A stretch of DNA of 44,847 bases, from NCBI GenBank assembly GCA_937995595.1, contig CALKJW010000030.1, positions 1 through 44,847 on the forward strand, given 5' to 3'. The number at the start of each line of letters is the position of its first letter. The first letter of the stretch is position 1. The notes under the pieces are model-generated. The model had not been told where the DNA came from and did no database searches. It saw only the letters and a program-made list of their open reading frames with translations. This document shows, piece by piece, positions 35,805-43,160 of the stretch. Origin of the DNA: an uncultured Phycisphaerales bacterium. GTDB lineage: Bacteria > Planctomycetota > Phycisphaerae > Phycisphaerales > UBA1924. The position numbers and the translations under genes were made by a program.

Positions 35805-36635
35805 ATGTCCGAACAGACCCAGACGCGACCGATCCTCGCCACGGCGGACTTTCTGATCCGGCGGGCGCTGTCCGTGCTCGACCAGGTGGGCGCGGTGTGG
35901 TACCTGTTCACCGAGGCGGTGCGCTGGGTGGTGCTGTCGTTCGTTCGCAAGAAGGTCCGCATCGGCCGGCCCGCGATCGTGTCGCAGGTGGTGCGCATCG
36001 GCGTGCGGTCGGTCTTCATCATCTCGCTGGTCTCCGGCTGCGTCGGGTTCATCCTCGTGCTGCAGATGGCCCCGCCGCTGGACAACTTCGGCCAGAAGGA
36101 CCTGGTGGCGAACATCACCGGCGTGGCCGTGCTGCGCGAACTGGGCCCGCTGATCGCGGCGATCGTGCTGACCGGCTTTGCCGGCGCGGCGATCGCCGCC
36201 GAGATCGGCACGATGGTCGTCGGCGAGGAGATCGAGGCGCTGGAGGCGCACGCGCTGAACCCGATCCGCTTCCTCGTCGTGCCGCGCGTCATCGCCGCGG
36301 TCATCAGCATGACGCTGCTGGCGGTGCTGTCGGACGCGGTGGCGATCGCCGCGGGGTGGTTCGTCGGCGTGTTCGCGCTGGGCGTGCCGAGCGAGCGGTA
36401 CATCCAGAACACGCTCGACCAGGTGAAACTGGCGGACTTCCTGACCGGTATTGGCAAGGCGACGGTGTTCGGCCTGTTGATCGGCCTGATCGCCTGCACC
36501 AACGGCCTGCGCGTCACGGGCGGCGCGGCGGGCGTCGGCCACGCCACCACGGGCACCGTGGTGCAGTCGGTCGTCGCGATCGTGATCGCCGATCTGGCGT
36601 TCACCGCCATCTTCTACGCCGTCGGCTGGGTGTGA
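35805..36635 (+). CDS. mlaE: MlaE-family ABC transporter permease
   Basis: A predicted 276-residue integral membrane protein of the lipid-trafficking MlaE/YrbE family. Signatures include QMAPPLDNFGQKDLVA, ITGVAVLRELGPLIAAIVLT, GFAGAAIAAEIGTMVVGEEI and EALEAHALNPIRFLVVPRV. These permeases work with an ATPase (MlaF) and an MCE protein (MlaD) to move phospholipids. Neither gene follows here; the next one encodes a small Cys protein. It is 7 bp downstream of the STAS gene and probably co-transcribed with it and the kinase. Partner subunits must be encoded elsewhere. Confidence 0.92.
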   Translation: MSEQTQTRPILATADFLIRRALSVLDQVGAVWYLFTEAVRWVVLSFVRKKVRIGRPAIVSQVVRIGVRSVFIISLVSGCVGFILVLQMAPPLDNFGQKDLVANITGVAVLRELGPLIAAIVLTGFAGAAIAAEIGTMVVGEEIEALEAHALNPIRFLVVPRVIAAVISMTLLAVLSDAVAIAAGWFVGVFALGVPSERYIQNTLDQVKLADFLTGIGKATVFGLLIGLIACTNGLRVTGGAAGVGHATTGTVVQSVVAIVIADLAFTAIFYAVGWV

Positions 36636-36682
36636 CCGGCGTTGGTTGATCCCGTGCGGCCCGACCTGCCGATCCGAGTGGC

Positions 36683-36904
36683 ATGAACCCGCGTTCCCCA
36701 TCCGGGTCCGGCGCGCCGTCGCCTGCCACCGCCAGGCCGTTCCTCCGCGTGTGGTTCGCGTGCTCGAGGCGGTACGCCCGCGCGCCGATGAACGCCGACG
36801 GCCGCGGCTATCTTGCGCGCTGCCCGACCTGTGGGAAGACGGTCCGGTTCACCATCGGCCCCGGCGGGACCAGCAGCCGGTTCTTCGAGGTCTCCTGCCG
36901 CTGA
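36683..36904 (+). CDS. Small Cys-containing protein, possible zinc ribbon
   Basis: A predicted 73-residue protein. The conserved-looking part is VWFACSRRYARAPMNADGRG followed by CPTCGKTVRFTIG and FFEVSCR. Cys27, Cys47, Cys50 and Cys72 could bind one zinc. It resembles small unnamed planctomycete proteins I have seen, but has no named family. It lies 47 bp after mlaE. ATG 36683 was chosen; a start at ATG 36788 would leave only the last zinc pair. Confidence 0.65.
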   Translation: MNPRSPSGSGAPSPATARPFLRVWFACSRRYARAPMNADGRGYLARCPTCGKTVRFTIGPGGTSSRFFEVSCR

Positions 36905-36915
36905 GAGTCGGGCGA

Positions 36916-36921
36916 TACACT
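36916..36921 (+). promoter_or_regulatory. -10 box for a leaderless transcript of the next gene
   Basis: TACACT is separated from ATG 36928 by 6 nt, matching the spacing at guaA, map and the small lipoprotein. Confidence 0.45.
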
Positions 36922-36927
36922 GGCCCC

Positions 36928-37512
36928 ATGAGCCGAGTCGCCAACACCTACTCGCTGGGTTCGCCGACGCGCGTCTGCGCCGCCAGCGGGCGCGAACTGC
37001 GCAGCGGCGAGCCGTTCGTCGGCGCGCTGTGCCAGGACGTGCGGACCGAGGAGTTCTGCCGTCAGGACTACGCGCCCGAGTCGTGGGAGGCCGGGGCGCG
37101 CCCGGCGCCCCCGTTGGAACTCATCGGGTCGTGGCGCGGCGTCGTTCCCGACCCGAACGAGAAGCGCAGGCTGCTGCTCGACGAGGGGTCGCTGCTCGAC
37201 CTGTTCGAGCAGACCGGCGAGGACGCGCCGAGCGCCGACGAGGCCGCGTCGCGCCGCCGCGCCGTGCTGCGCTTCGTGCTGGCGCTGATCCTGGTGCGCA
37301 AGCGCCTGCTGGTGTGCGAACAGAGCCGCGGGGGGACGATGCTCGTGCGCCCGCGCGGCGTGCCGCGCCCGCCCGAGGGCCCGCCGCTGGTCGAGGTCGC
37401 CGATCCCGGCATGCGCGACGAGGACGTCGCGCTCGTGACCGAGCAACTCCGGTCGGTGCTGATCGACACCGGCGCGCCCGCCACGCCGCAGGGCGCGGGG
37501 GGTGTGTCGTGA
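36928..37512 (+). CDS. Conserved hypothetical protein with N-terminal Cys motif
   Basis: A predicted 194-residue soluble protein of unknown function. The N-terminal part reads RVCAASGRELRSGEPFVGAL, then FCRQDYAPESW, with Cys17, Cys35 and Cys44 as possible metal ligands. The middle part is helical (RRRAVLRFVLALILVRKRLL) and the end is acidic and Pro-rich. I recognise the general pattern from planctomycete genomes but no named domain. The stop overlaps the GTG of the following lipoprotein gene (GTGA), so the two are translationally coupled and probably act together. Confidence 0.75.
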   Translation: MSRVANTYSLGSPTRVCAASGRELRSGEPFVGALCQDVRTEEFCRQDYAPESWEAGARPAPPLELIGSWRGVVPDPNEKRRLLLDEGSLLDLFEQTGEDAPSADEAASRRRAVLRFVLALILVRKRLLVCEQSRGGTMLVRPRGVPRPPEGPPLVEVADPGMRDEDVALVTEQLRSVLIDTGAPATPQGAGGVS

Positions 37513-38381
37513 TCGCGCGCACCCTGACGATCGCCGCGGCGGTGTTCGCGGCGGCGGCCGCGCCGGGCTGTGCGAACAACTCCACGCGCGACGAGCGGGG
37601 CGGTGCGGTCGTGCGCGGGTCCGCGCCGTCGTACCGCGAGGCCGCCGCGGCGTACAACGAGCGCGTCGCGCCGCTCGGGCGCTTCCGCGCGCAGGTCACG
37701 GTGCAGTTCCGATACACCGACCGCGAGGGGCGTTCGCGCATCGAGCAGCCCGAGGGCACGGTGCAGATCGTGCGGCCCGACCACCTCGCGCTGAGTCTGG
37801 GCAAGATCGGGCAGGTCAAGTTCTGGCTCGGGTGCGACGGCTCGCGCTACTGGTGGCTGGACATGATGGACGAGCCGGTCGCGTACATCGGCCGGCACGA
37901 GCGGTTCGACAGCGCGGCGGCGCGGCGGCTGGGCCTGAGCCTGCCGCCGCGGAGCCTCATCCGCGTGCTGTGCCTGACGCCGATCGACCCCGACGCGCCG
38001 GGCGCGACGCAGTGGTCGCGCGACGGGCGCCGGCTCGGGATCAGCAGCCGGATCGGCGCGACCGGCGAGGTGCAGCGCGTGTGGGTCGAACCCGGCACCT
38101 ACCGCCCGCGCAAGGTCGAGTTGTTCGACGCCTCGGGAACGCCCGCCGTCGTCGCCGAACTGACCGGCGACGAGCGGGTGAGCGTCCCGCCCGGTTCGTT
38201 CCGCGGCGGCTCGCCGTGGATCCCCGAGTACGTGACGGTGTACGTTCAGGACACCGACGCGACGGTGCGCGTCAAACTCAGCGACGCGCGGAACGACGGG
38301 GTGAGCGACCGGGCGTTCGACCCCGACGCGCTCCTGTCGGCGTACGGCGTCGAGCGGGTCGAGGACCTCGACGCGCGATGA
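37509..38381 (+). CDS. Putative lipoprotein, LolA/LolB-like fold suspected
   Basis: A predicted 290-residue exported protein starting at GTG 37509. The N-terminal hydrophobic segment ends APGCANNS, suggesting lipidation at Cys. The mature part has alternating beta segments: FRAQVTVQFRYTDREGRS, IEQPEGTVQIVRPDHLALSL, KFWLGCDGSRYWWLDMM, and later ISSRIGATGEVQRVWVEPG. This resembles lipoprotein carriers of the LolA/LolB type by secondary-structure pattern only. It overlaps the preceding unknown gene by 4 bp. If the resemblance holds, the pair could serve envelope lipid or lipoprotein handling near mlaE. Confidence 0.7.
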   Translation: MIARTLTIAAAVFAAAAAPGCANNSTRDERGGAVVRGSAPSYREAAAAYNERVAPLGRFRAQVTVQFRYTDREGRSRIEQPEGTVQIVRPDHLALSLGKIGQVKFWLGCDGSRYWWLDMMDEPVAYIGRHERFDSAAARRLGLSLPPRSLIRVLCLTPIDPDAPGATQWSRDGRRLGISSRIGATGEVQRVWVEPGTYRPRKVELFDASGTPAVVAELTGDERVSVPPGSFRGGSPWIPEYVTVYVQDTDATVRVKLSDARNDGVSDRAFDPDALLSAYGVERVEDLDAR

Positions 38382-38436
38382 CGACCCGCGGCGTGCCTAA
38401 CCTTGGCCCCGCACCCAGAGCACACAGGAGTTCACG

Positions 38437-38907
38437 ATGGAAACGACGCTCATCATCCTCAAGCCCGACGCCGTGCAGCGCGGCCTGATGGGCCGGATCA
38501 TCTCGCGCTTCGAGGACAAGGGCCTGCAGATCGTCGGCTGCAAGTTGATGCAGATCAGCCAGCAGCTGGCCGCGACCCACTACGAGGCCCACCAATCCAA
38601 GCCCTTCTACCCCGGCCTGGTCAAGTTCATGACCAGTTCGCCGGTGCTGGTGATGGCCGTTCGCGGCAACGGCGCGATCACCATCGCACGCAACATGATG
38701 GGGGCGACGTTCGGCTCCAAGGCCAACCCCGGGACCATCCGCGGCGACTTCGGCGTGTCCAACAGTTTCAACCTCATCCACGGGTCCGATAGCCCCGAGG
38801 CCGCCGAGCGTGAACTTCGGCTGTTCTTCGGCCCGGGCGAAGTGCTGAACTGGAAGCGCGACGGCGACGGATGGATCTACGACATGAGCGGCGGCAAGGC
38901 GGAGTGA
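38437..38907 (+). CDS. ndk: Nucleoside diphosphate kinase
   Basis: A predicted 156-residue enzyme that transfers phosphate from ATP to other nucleoside diphosphates. METTLIILKPDAVQRGLMGR is the standard start, and the phosphorylated His is His115 in NLIHGSDSPEAAERE. AGGAG lies 9 nt before ATG 38437. A bidirectional terminator follows. Confidence 0.97.
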   Translation: METTLIILKPDAVQRGLMGRIISRFEDKGLQIVGCKLMQISQQLAATHYEAHQSKPFYPGLVKFMTSSPVLVMAVRGNGAITIARNMMGATFGSKANPGTIRGDFGVSNSFNLIHGSDSPEAAERELRLFFGPGEVLNWKRDGDGWIYDMSGGKAE

Positions 38908-38964
38908 CGCTGGCCACGGCCGACTCGTGGGCCGCAACGGACCTTCCCGGAACCAAAAGCAACC

Positions 38965-38998
38965 AAGCCCAAGGCCGAGCGCCTTGGGCTTTTGCGTT
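38965..38998. terminator. Bidirectional terminator between ndk and csrA
   Basis: Perfect 11-bp arms AAGCCCAAGGC and GCCTTGGGCTT (38965-38991) are followed by TTGCGTTGG on the plus strand. On the minus strand a T-rich stretch (GGTTGCTTTTGG) follows, so it can end both converging transcripts. Confidence 0.85.
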
Positions 38999-39070
38999 GG
39001 TGGTTCGTTGCAGGTGATCGGCGTCGGCCGGCGTGGCCCACCGATGCCCGGCGGCATTGCGCCGCGGCCT

Positions 39071-39295
39071 TCAGCGGGGAGACGCGACGCCGTTCTTGAT
39101 GGCGCCGATCACCTGCGGTTGGTCTTCGATGATCTGGTTCGCGACCTCTCGGCGGTGCACGTCCACGTGCCGCGGAAAGTCGAAGGCGATCCGAACGCGG
39201 TCGCCCTTGATCGAGGCGATTCGCACAATCCCAATGGGACTGCTCGGGTTCCCGATGACGACCTCTTCCCCCTCCCGACGCGTGATGACCAGCAT
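39071..39295 (-). CDS. csrA: Carbon storage regulator CsrA
   Basis: A predicted 74-residue RNA-binding translational regulator. MLVITRREGEEVVIG at the start and ASIKGDRVRIAFDFPRHVDV are the family core. HRREV supplies the conserved basic residue of the RNA surface. CsrA binds GGA motifs near ribosome binding sites and, in many bacteria, controls flagellin synthesis, which fits a genome with fliD and fliS. Its own leader contains two GGA motifs around the ribosome binding site, so it may be autoregulated. Start ATG 39295 has GGAGG upstream. Confidence 0.95.
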   Translation of the reverse strand: MLVITRREGEEVVIGNPSSPIGIVRIASIKGDRVRIAFDFPRHVDVHRREVANQIIEDQPQVIGAIKNGVASPR

Positions 39296-39348
39296 TCCGG
39301 ACCTCCAGTCCCCGATGCCTCGACGAGTCGGCCGGGTCGAGCGGCCCC

Positions 39349-39375
39349 ACTATACCATGCCGCGAGCACCGTCAA
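39349..39375 (-). promoter_or_regulatory. csrA promoter
   Basis: On the minus strand TTGACG (39370-39375) and TATAGT (39349-39354) are spaced by 15 bp, with a TGn extension directly before the -10. A start near 39342 gives a leader of about 47 nt. The leader holds GGGGACTGGAGG just before the ATG. Confidence 0.6.
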
Positions 39376-39376
39376 A

Positions 39377-39405
39377 GCAAAAAATCGCGGAACGCCGGGT
39401 GTTCC
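39377..39405 (-). terminator. Terminator of the NifU-like gene
   Basis: Arms GGAAC and GTTCC (39389-39405, 7-nt loop) are followed on the minus strand by GCGATTTTTTGC. The stem is short but the T-tract is strong. Confidence 0.6.
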
Positions 39406-39507
39406 ACTGGTTTACAACAGGTTGCCAAGGCTGCGCAGCCGGTTTGGCCGGGCGCAGGTTGACGGTCCGATAGCAGGTTCAGCATATTCCCCAGAACAGG
39501 TGTATTC

Positions 39508-39783
39508 TCAGTCCACGGCTTCCACGCCCCGGACCTGCGGCACGTGTTCTCGGAGGTTCCGTTCGATCCCCATCTGCAGCGTGACGGTCGCCGAGGGGCA
39601 GCCGACGCACGCGCCGTGCAGGCGGATCTGCACGACCTGCCCGGGGGTCAGCCCCACCAACTCCACGTCGCCGCCGTCGGCCTGCACAGCCGGACGGATC
39701 AGGTTGATCACCTTGGCGATGCGTTCGAGGAGCGCGTCGTGATCGGTCGGCGACGGGTTGTTCGCGGCGGGAGAGGAAGTCAC
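39508..39783 (-). CDS. NifU-like iron-sulfur scaffold (C-terminal NifU domain)
   Basis: A predicted 91-residue protein made only of the NifU C-terminal domain. IRPAVQADGGDVELVGLTPG and GACVGCPSATVTLQMGIERN contain the CxxC that holds a transient iron-sulfur cluster. Such proteins deliver clusters to target enzymes. GTG 39783 was chosen because the upstream extension is Arg-rich and not family-like. A TAGGAT box 7 nt upstream suggests a leaderless or nearly leaderless mRNA. No isc or suf gene is nearby. Confidence 0.9.
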   Translation of the reverse strand: MTSSPAANNPSPTDHDALLERIAKVINLIRPAVQADGGDVELVGLTPGQVVQIRLHGACVGCPSATVTLQMGIERNLREHVPQVRGVEAVD

Positions 39784-39790
39784 GCGGCCA

Positions 39791-39796
39791 ATCCTA
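39791..39796 (-). promoter_or_regulatory. -10 box for the NifU-like gene
   Basis: TAGGAT on the minus strand ends 7 nt before GTG 39783, in line with the leaderless pattern. Confidence 0.35.
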
Positions 39797-39840
39797 TGCC
39801 CGAGGCCGAGCGCGGACCGTCGGCGGTCGGCGCGGCACCA

Positions 39841-39878
39841 AATGGAAAGGGGCCCCTGCCGCGAACGACAGGCGCCCC
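39841..39878 (-). terminator. Terminator of the large dockerin-like protein gene
   Basis: Arms GGGGCGCCTG and CAGGGGCCCC pair with one mismatch around a 10-nt loop (39849-39878), and TTTCCATTT follows on the minus strand. Confidence 0.65.
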
Positions 39879-39933
39879 GAAGCACAGATAGAGACGCGAG
39901 GACGAACCGGGCGCGGGCCCCGGGTGGACAGTC

Positions 39934-42900
39934 TCAGCAGCCGCCGAACCAGGTGTTGAGGAAGGCGAAGATGGCCGGCACGCCGGGCGTGCCGCCGAAG
40001 TTCACCGCGTCGGGCTCGTTGGCGAACCACGCGGTGAGGAAGGCGAAGATGTCGCTCACGTCGCGGACGCAGTCGCCGTTCCAGTCCGCCGGGCAGATGG
40101 TGCGGGCGATGATGAGCACGTCGGCGTTGGTCACGACGCCGTCGCCGTCCACGTCGCCCATGGCCCAGCCGCCGGGCATGCCGAGGTTGCCCGCGGCGAT
40201 GGCGCGGTCGGTGCAGTCGGCGACGCCGTCGAGGTTCACGTCGCCGTAGGTCGTGCCGAGGATGACGATGACCAGTTCGTCAACGTCCGCCTGGTTGACC
40301 TTCAGGTCGCCGTTCATGTCGGCCGAGAGGTCGAACAGCACGGCCTCTTCAAGGTCCGACCAGTTGGCTTCGCCGCCGGAGATGCCGGGCTGCTTGAAGT
40401 TCAGGTAGACGTAGTCGATGTCGTTGGCGTCGACGATGCCGTCGAAGCCGATCGGATGCGCGCCGCGCGCGACGCGGAACTTCTCCAGCGGCGTGGGCGC
40501 GGTCGGGTTGCGGCCCGAGCCCACCACGTCGCCGCGGGCGTCGCCCGCCGCGTACGGCTTGCCGGTGGCCAGCGTCGTCGGCAGCAGGGGGAGCGTGCCG
40601 CCCGCGGCGGTGTAGGCGTTGTCGAGGTCGATGCAACCCTGCCTGCGGTTGAGCGTGCCGTTGTAGGAGAAATCGCCCGTCGCGTTGTTGTAGGTGAACG
40701 TGTAGCCGTAGAGCGCAAAGCCGTCGGCGAAGTTGCGCAGGTCCTCGCGGTCGAACGAGCCGTTGGCGTCAAAGTCGCCCTGGATCTCGATGCAGAAGTC
40801 CGCCGCGTTGACGGTCTGCCCGGCGCGCGCGGCCTCCTGCGCGAGGTAACTGCCGGGGATCGCGCCCGGCGCGGTCCACGCCTGACCCTCGGCGCGCTTG
40901 CGGTAGGCCTTGACCATCTCGGGGATGTCCGCGGCGTTGCGGTGTCCGTCGCCGTTGAAGTCGCCCGCGGTCAGGTTGCGGATCGGCAGGTTGGTGCGGC
41001 GGGTGAGCGTGGCGCCGCCCTCGGTGCGGTAGCTGCCGTCCACCGACGCCTGCGGGTTGACCGACTGGTCGCTGTAGGTCGACGCGGCGACGCGGTCGGG
41101 CACCTTGCCCGCGCGGCTGTTGGAGGGGTTCACCGGCGCGACCGAGTTGCCGAACGCGGCGTACGCCGGGTTGCTGTAGACGTTGATGCCCGGCGTCGCG
41201 GTGAACGCGGCGAGATTGGGGTTGTAGTTCGGGTTCGGGTCGAGGATCAGCGGGTCGGCGACGCGCTGGATGCGCGGCATCGCGTCGATGAGTACGAACG
41301 CGGTGGCGAGCAGTTCGCCGGGGGTGAACAGCGTCTGGTCCGAGCCGGGCGAGCCCTCGAACGCGCGGAGCGAGCGGGCGATGTTGTTCAGGTACGCCGC
41401 GGCGTGGACGTTCCGCATCGGCGGGTTGAGCAGCGCGGGGCGCGTCTCGGCCGCGTCGCGGATCCCGTTCTGGTTGATGTCGTTGAAGTCCTCGCCGAGG
41501 TCGTACACGCCGTTGTTGTTGGCGTCGAAGTAGGGCTCCATCCAGCCCAGCCCGCCCTTCTCCGGCGGAGCGCTGAAGGGGTCGCCGAACGAGGCGAGCA
41601 CGGCCGGGCCGCCGATCACCCAACTGTTGGCGTCGTACTGCAGGATGTTGTCGATCGTCGGCCGGGCGTAGACCGTGCCGTTGAACGGCGCGACGTCGTT
41701 GCGGACCGCGGCGATCTCCATGAGACCCGACGACAGCCACGTGCTGGCGGAGGAATCGAGGCCGCGCTCCGGACCGACGTAGCCGATCGCGACGCGGCAG
41801 TTCCATGTGCAGGGCTCGACGTTGGCGTTGGAGTTCTTGTTCGAGGGCAGGTAGAGCGCGCCGGCCTGCTCATTGGCCGTGGCGTTGTTGCGCGGGCCGA
41901 GGTTGTCGCCCACGCCCCACGACGGGTCGCGGCCCATCGAGTTGTCCCACGCGTTGCGCGTGCCCGAGCCCGAGTCGCGCGTCACCGCGACGAGGTTCTC
42001 GCCGCTCCTGCGACGGCCCGCGCCGAACAGGTGCTGCAGGTCCGACATGTCGATCTTCTGGATGTTCGTCCCGTAGTTCACGACCGGCGCCACCGGGGCG
42101 AAGGCGATCGAGGTGTCGAAGATGGTGTTGCTGTCCGCGGCGGGGTTGTAGACGCCCGGCAGCGCGGCCGAGAGGTTCGCGCCCGCGGTCAACTGGGCGA
42201 GTTTCTGGCCGCCGAGCGTGTTGCCCTGCGGGCCGGTGGTCGTCGTCGTGCCGTCGCGGTTGATCGCCAGTCGCGGGTTGTTGCCGTAGCCCGGCTCCAG
42301 CGGGTTGCGCGTCAGCGCGGGGGTGCCGGCCTGCGTGGTGGCGTAGGTCGCCGGCACGTCGATCGGCGCGATATCGACCGTCAGGCCGCCCTGGCTGGTG
42401 ATGGCCGACGATCCGCCGTTGGCGAGGTTGGTCGAGGGCGTGTTGGGCAGGGTGAACAGCGCGAGGAAACTCCCGTCGCGCGTGTTCATGACCGGAGCGT
42501 TCATGGGGTTGCCGGAGTTGGCGATCAGGCCGTAGGAGCCCGGGAACTCGGGGCTGTTGTCGTCGTTGGCCGCGCCGTTCTGCAGGAAGCGGTAGCGGTT
42601 GAAGTAGGCGCGGCTGCGGGCGCTGGTGCGCAGGCTGATCAGCGAATCGGGGTTGCTGCCCGGCACGGCGGTGTACGTGCGGCCGAAGTTGATCAGTTCC
42701 TGGAAGCCGTTGGTCGAGCCGACGTTGCTGTACATCACGGCCCAGTGCACGTTGCGCCCGGTGCCGGGCTCGGCGGGCCAGACGCCCTCCAGATCGGTGT
42801 CGGGGAGCAGGAAGGGGGCCAACTGGTCGTTGCGGCGCGGGTCGCCGGGTGGGTACGGGATCGAGCGGGCCAGACGGTCGCCGTCGACGTCGATGTAGTC

Positions 42901-43056
42901 GATCGTGCCGCCGCGCTTGTTGAAGAAGTTCTCCAGCAGCGTCGCGCCGGAGATGTTGATGACCTTGGGCTGCTCCGGCTGCGCGGCGGCGACGCCGCAC
43001 ACGCCGGCGACGCCGCCGCCCGCGAGAATCATGGCCAGACTGCGCTTGACAAACAT
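39934..43056 (-). CDS. Large secreted protein: phosphate-binding-protein-like part plus dockerin-type repeats and GC-type C-terminus
   Basis: A predicted 1040-residue exported protein with a signal peptide ending near VAAAQ (residue 26). The first half starts VINISGATLLENFF and contains AVTRDSGSGTRNAWD, which resemble the substrate-binding motifs of PstS-type phosphate-binding proteins. After about 500 residues come calcium-loop repeats: DANNNGVYDLGEDFNDINQN, GDFNGDGHRNAADI, GDFDANGSFDREDL, ADMNGDLKVNQADV, GDVNLDGVAD and GDVDGDGVVTNADV. The end is DVSDIFAFLTAWF and PAIFAFLNTWFGGC, the same paired tail as the smaller secreted protein. AGGAGGAA precedes ATG 43056. It follows a pseudopilin gene by 104 bp in the same direction. 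The binding assignment is inferred from motifs only. Confidence 0.8.
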   Translation of the reverse strand: MFVKRSLAMILAGGGVAGVCGVAAAQPEQPKVINISGATLLENFFNKRGGTIDYIDVDGDRLARSIPYPPGDPRRNDQLAPFLLPDTDLEGVWPAEPGTGRNVHWAVMYSNVGSTNGFQELINFGRTYTAVPGSNPDSLISLRTSARSRAYFNRYRFLQNGAANDDNSPEFPGSYGLIANSGNPMNAPVMNTRDGSFLALFTLPNTPSTNLANGGSSAITSQGGLTVDIAPIDVPATYATTQAGTPALTRNPLEPGYGNNPRLAINRDGTTTTTGPQGNTLGGQKLAQLTAGANLSAALPGVYNPAADSNTIFDTSIAFAPVAPVVNYGTNIQKIDMSDLQHLFGAGRRRSGENLVAVTRDSGSGTRNAWDNSMGRDPSWGVGDNLGPRNNATANEQAGALYLPSNKNSNANVEPCTWNCRVAIGYVGPERGLDSSASTWLSSGLMEIAAVRNDVAPFNGTVYARPTIDNILQYDANSWVIGGPAVLASFGDPFSAPPEKGGLGWMEPYFDANNNGVYDLGEDFNDINQNGIRDAAETRPALLNPPMRNVHAAAYLNNIARSLRAFEGSPGSDQTLFTPGELLATAFVLIDAMPRIQRVADPLILDPNPNYNPNLAAFTATPGINVYSNPAYAAFGNSVAPVNPSNSRAGKVPDRVAASTYSDQSVNPQASVDGSYRTEGGATLTRRTNLPIRNLTAGDFNGDGHRNAADIPEMVKAYRKRAEGQAWTAPGAIPGSYLAQEAARAGQTVNAADFCIEIQGDFDANGSFDREDLRNFADGFALYGYTFTYNNATGDFSYNGTLNRRQGCIDLDNAYTAAGGTLPLLPTTLATGKPYAAGDARGDVVGSGRNPTAPTPLEKFRVARGAHPIGFDGIVDANDIDYVYLNFKQPGISGGEANWSDLEEAVLFDLSADMNGDLKVNQADVDELVIVILGTTYGDVNLDGVADCTDRAIAAGNLGMPGGWAMGDVDGDGVVTNADVLIIARTICPADWNGDCVRDVSDIFAFLTAWFANEPDAVNFGGTPGVPAIFAFLNTWFGGC

Positions 43057-43160
43057 GGGTTCCTCCTGGGATGCCGATCCGAATGGGCCGAGCGACAGCC
43101 GCGCGCCACGCGGCGCGGGGCATGGGTGCGAATCACCGATGGGGGGAGCGAGCGCCGCGG

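Noticed and set aside
35805-36635. First gene of a complete mla operon
   Set aside because: No ATPase, MCE protein or other Mla component follows; the next genes are small unknowns.
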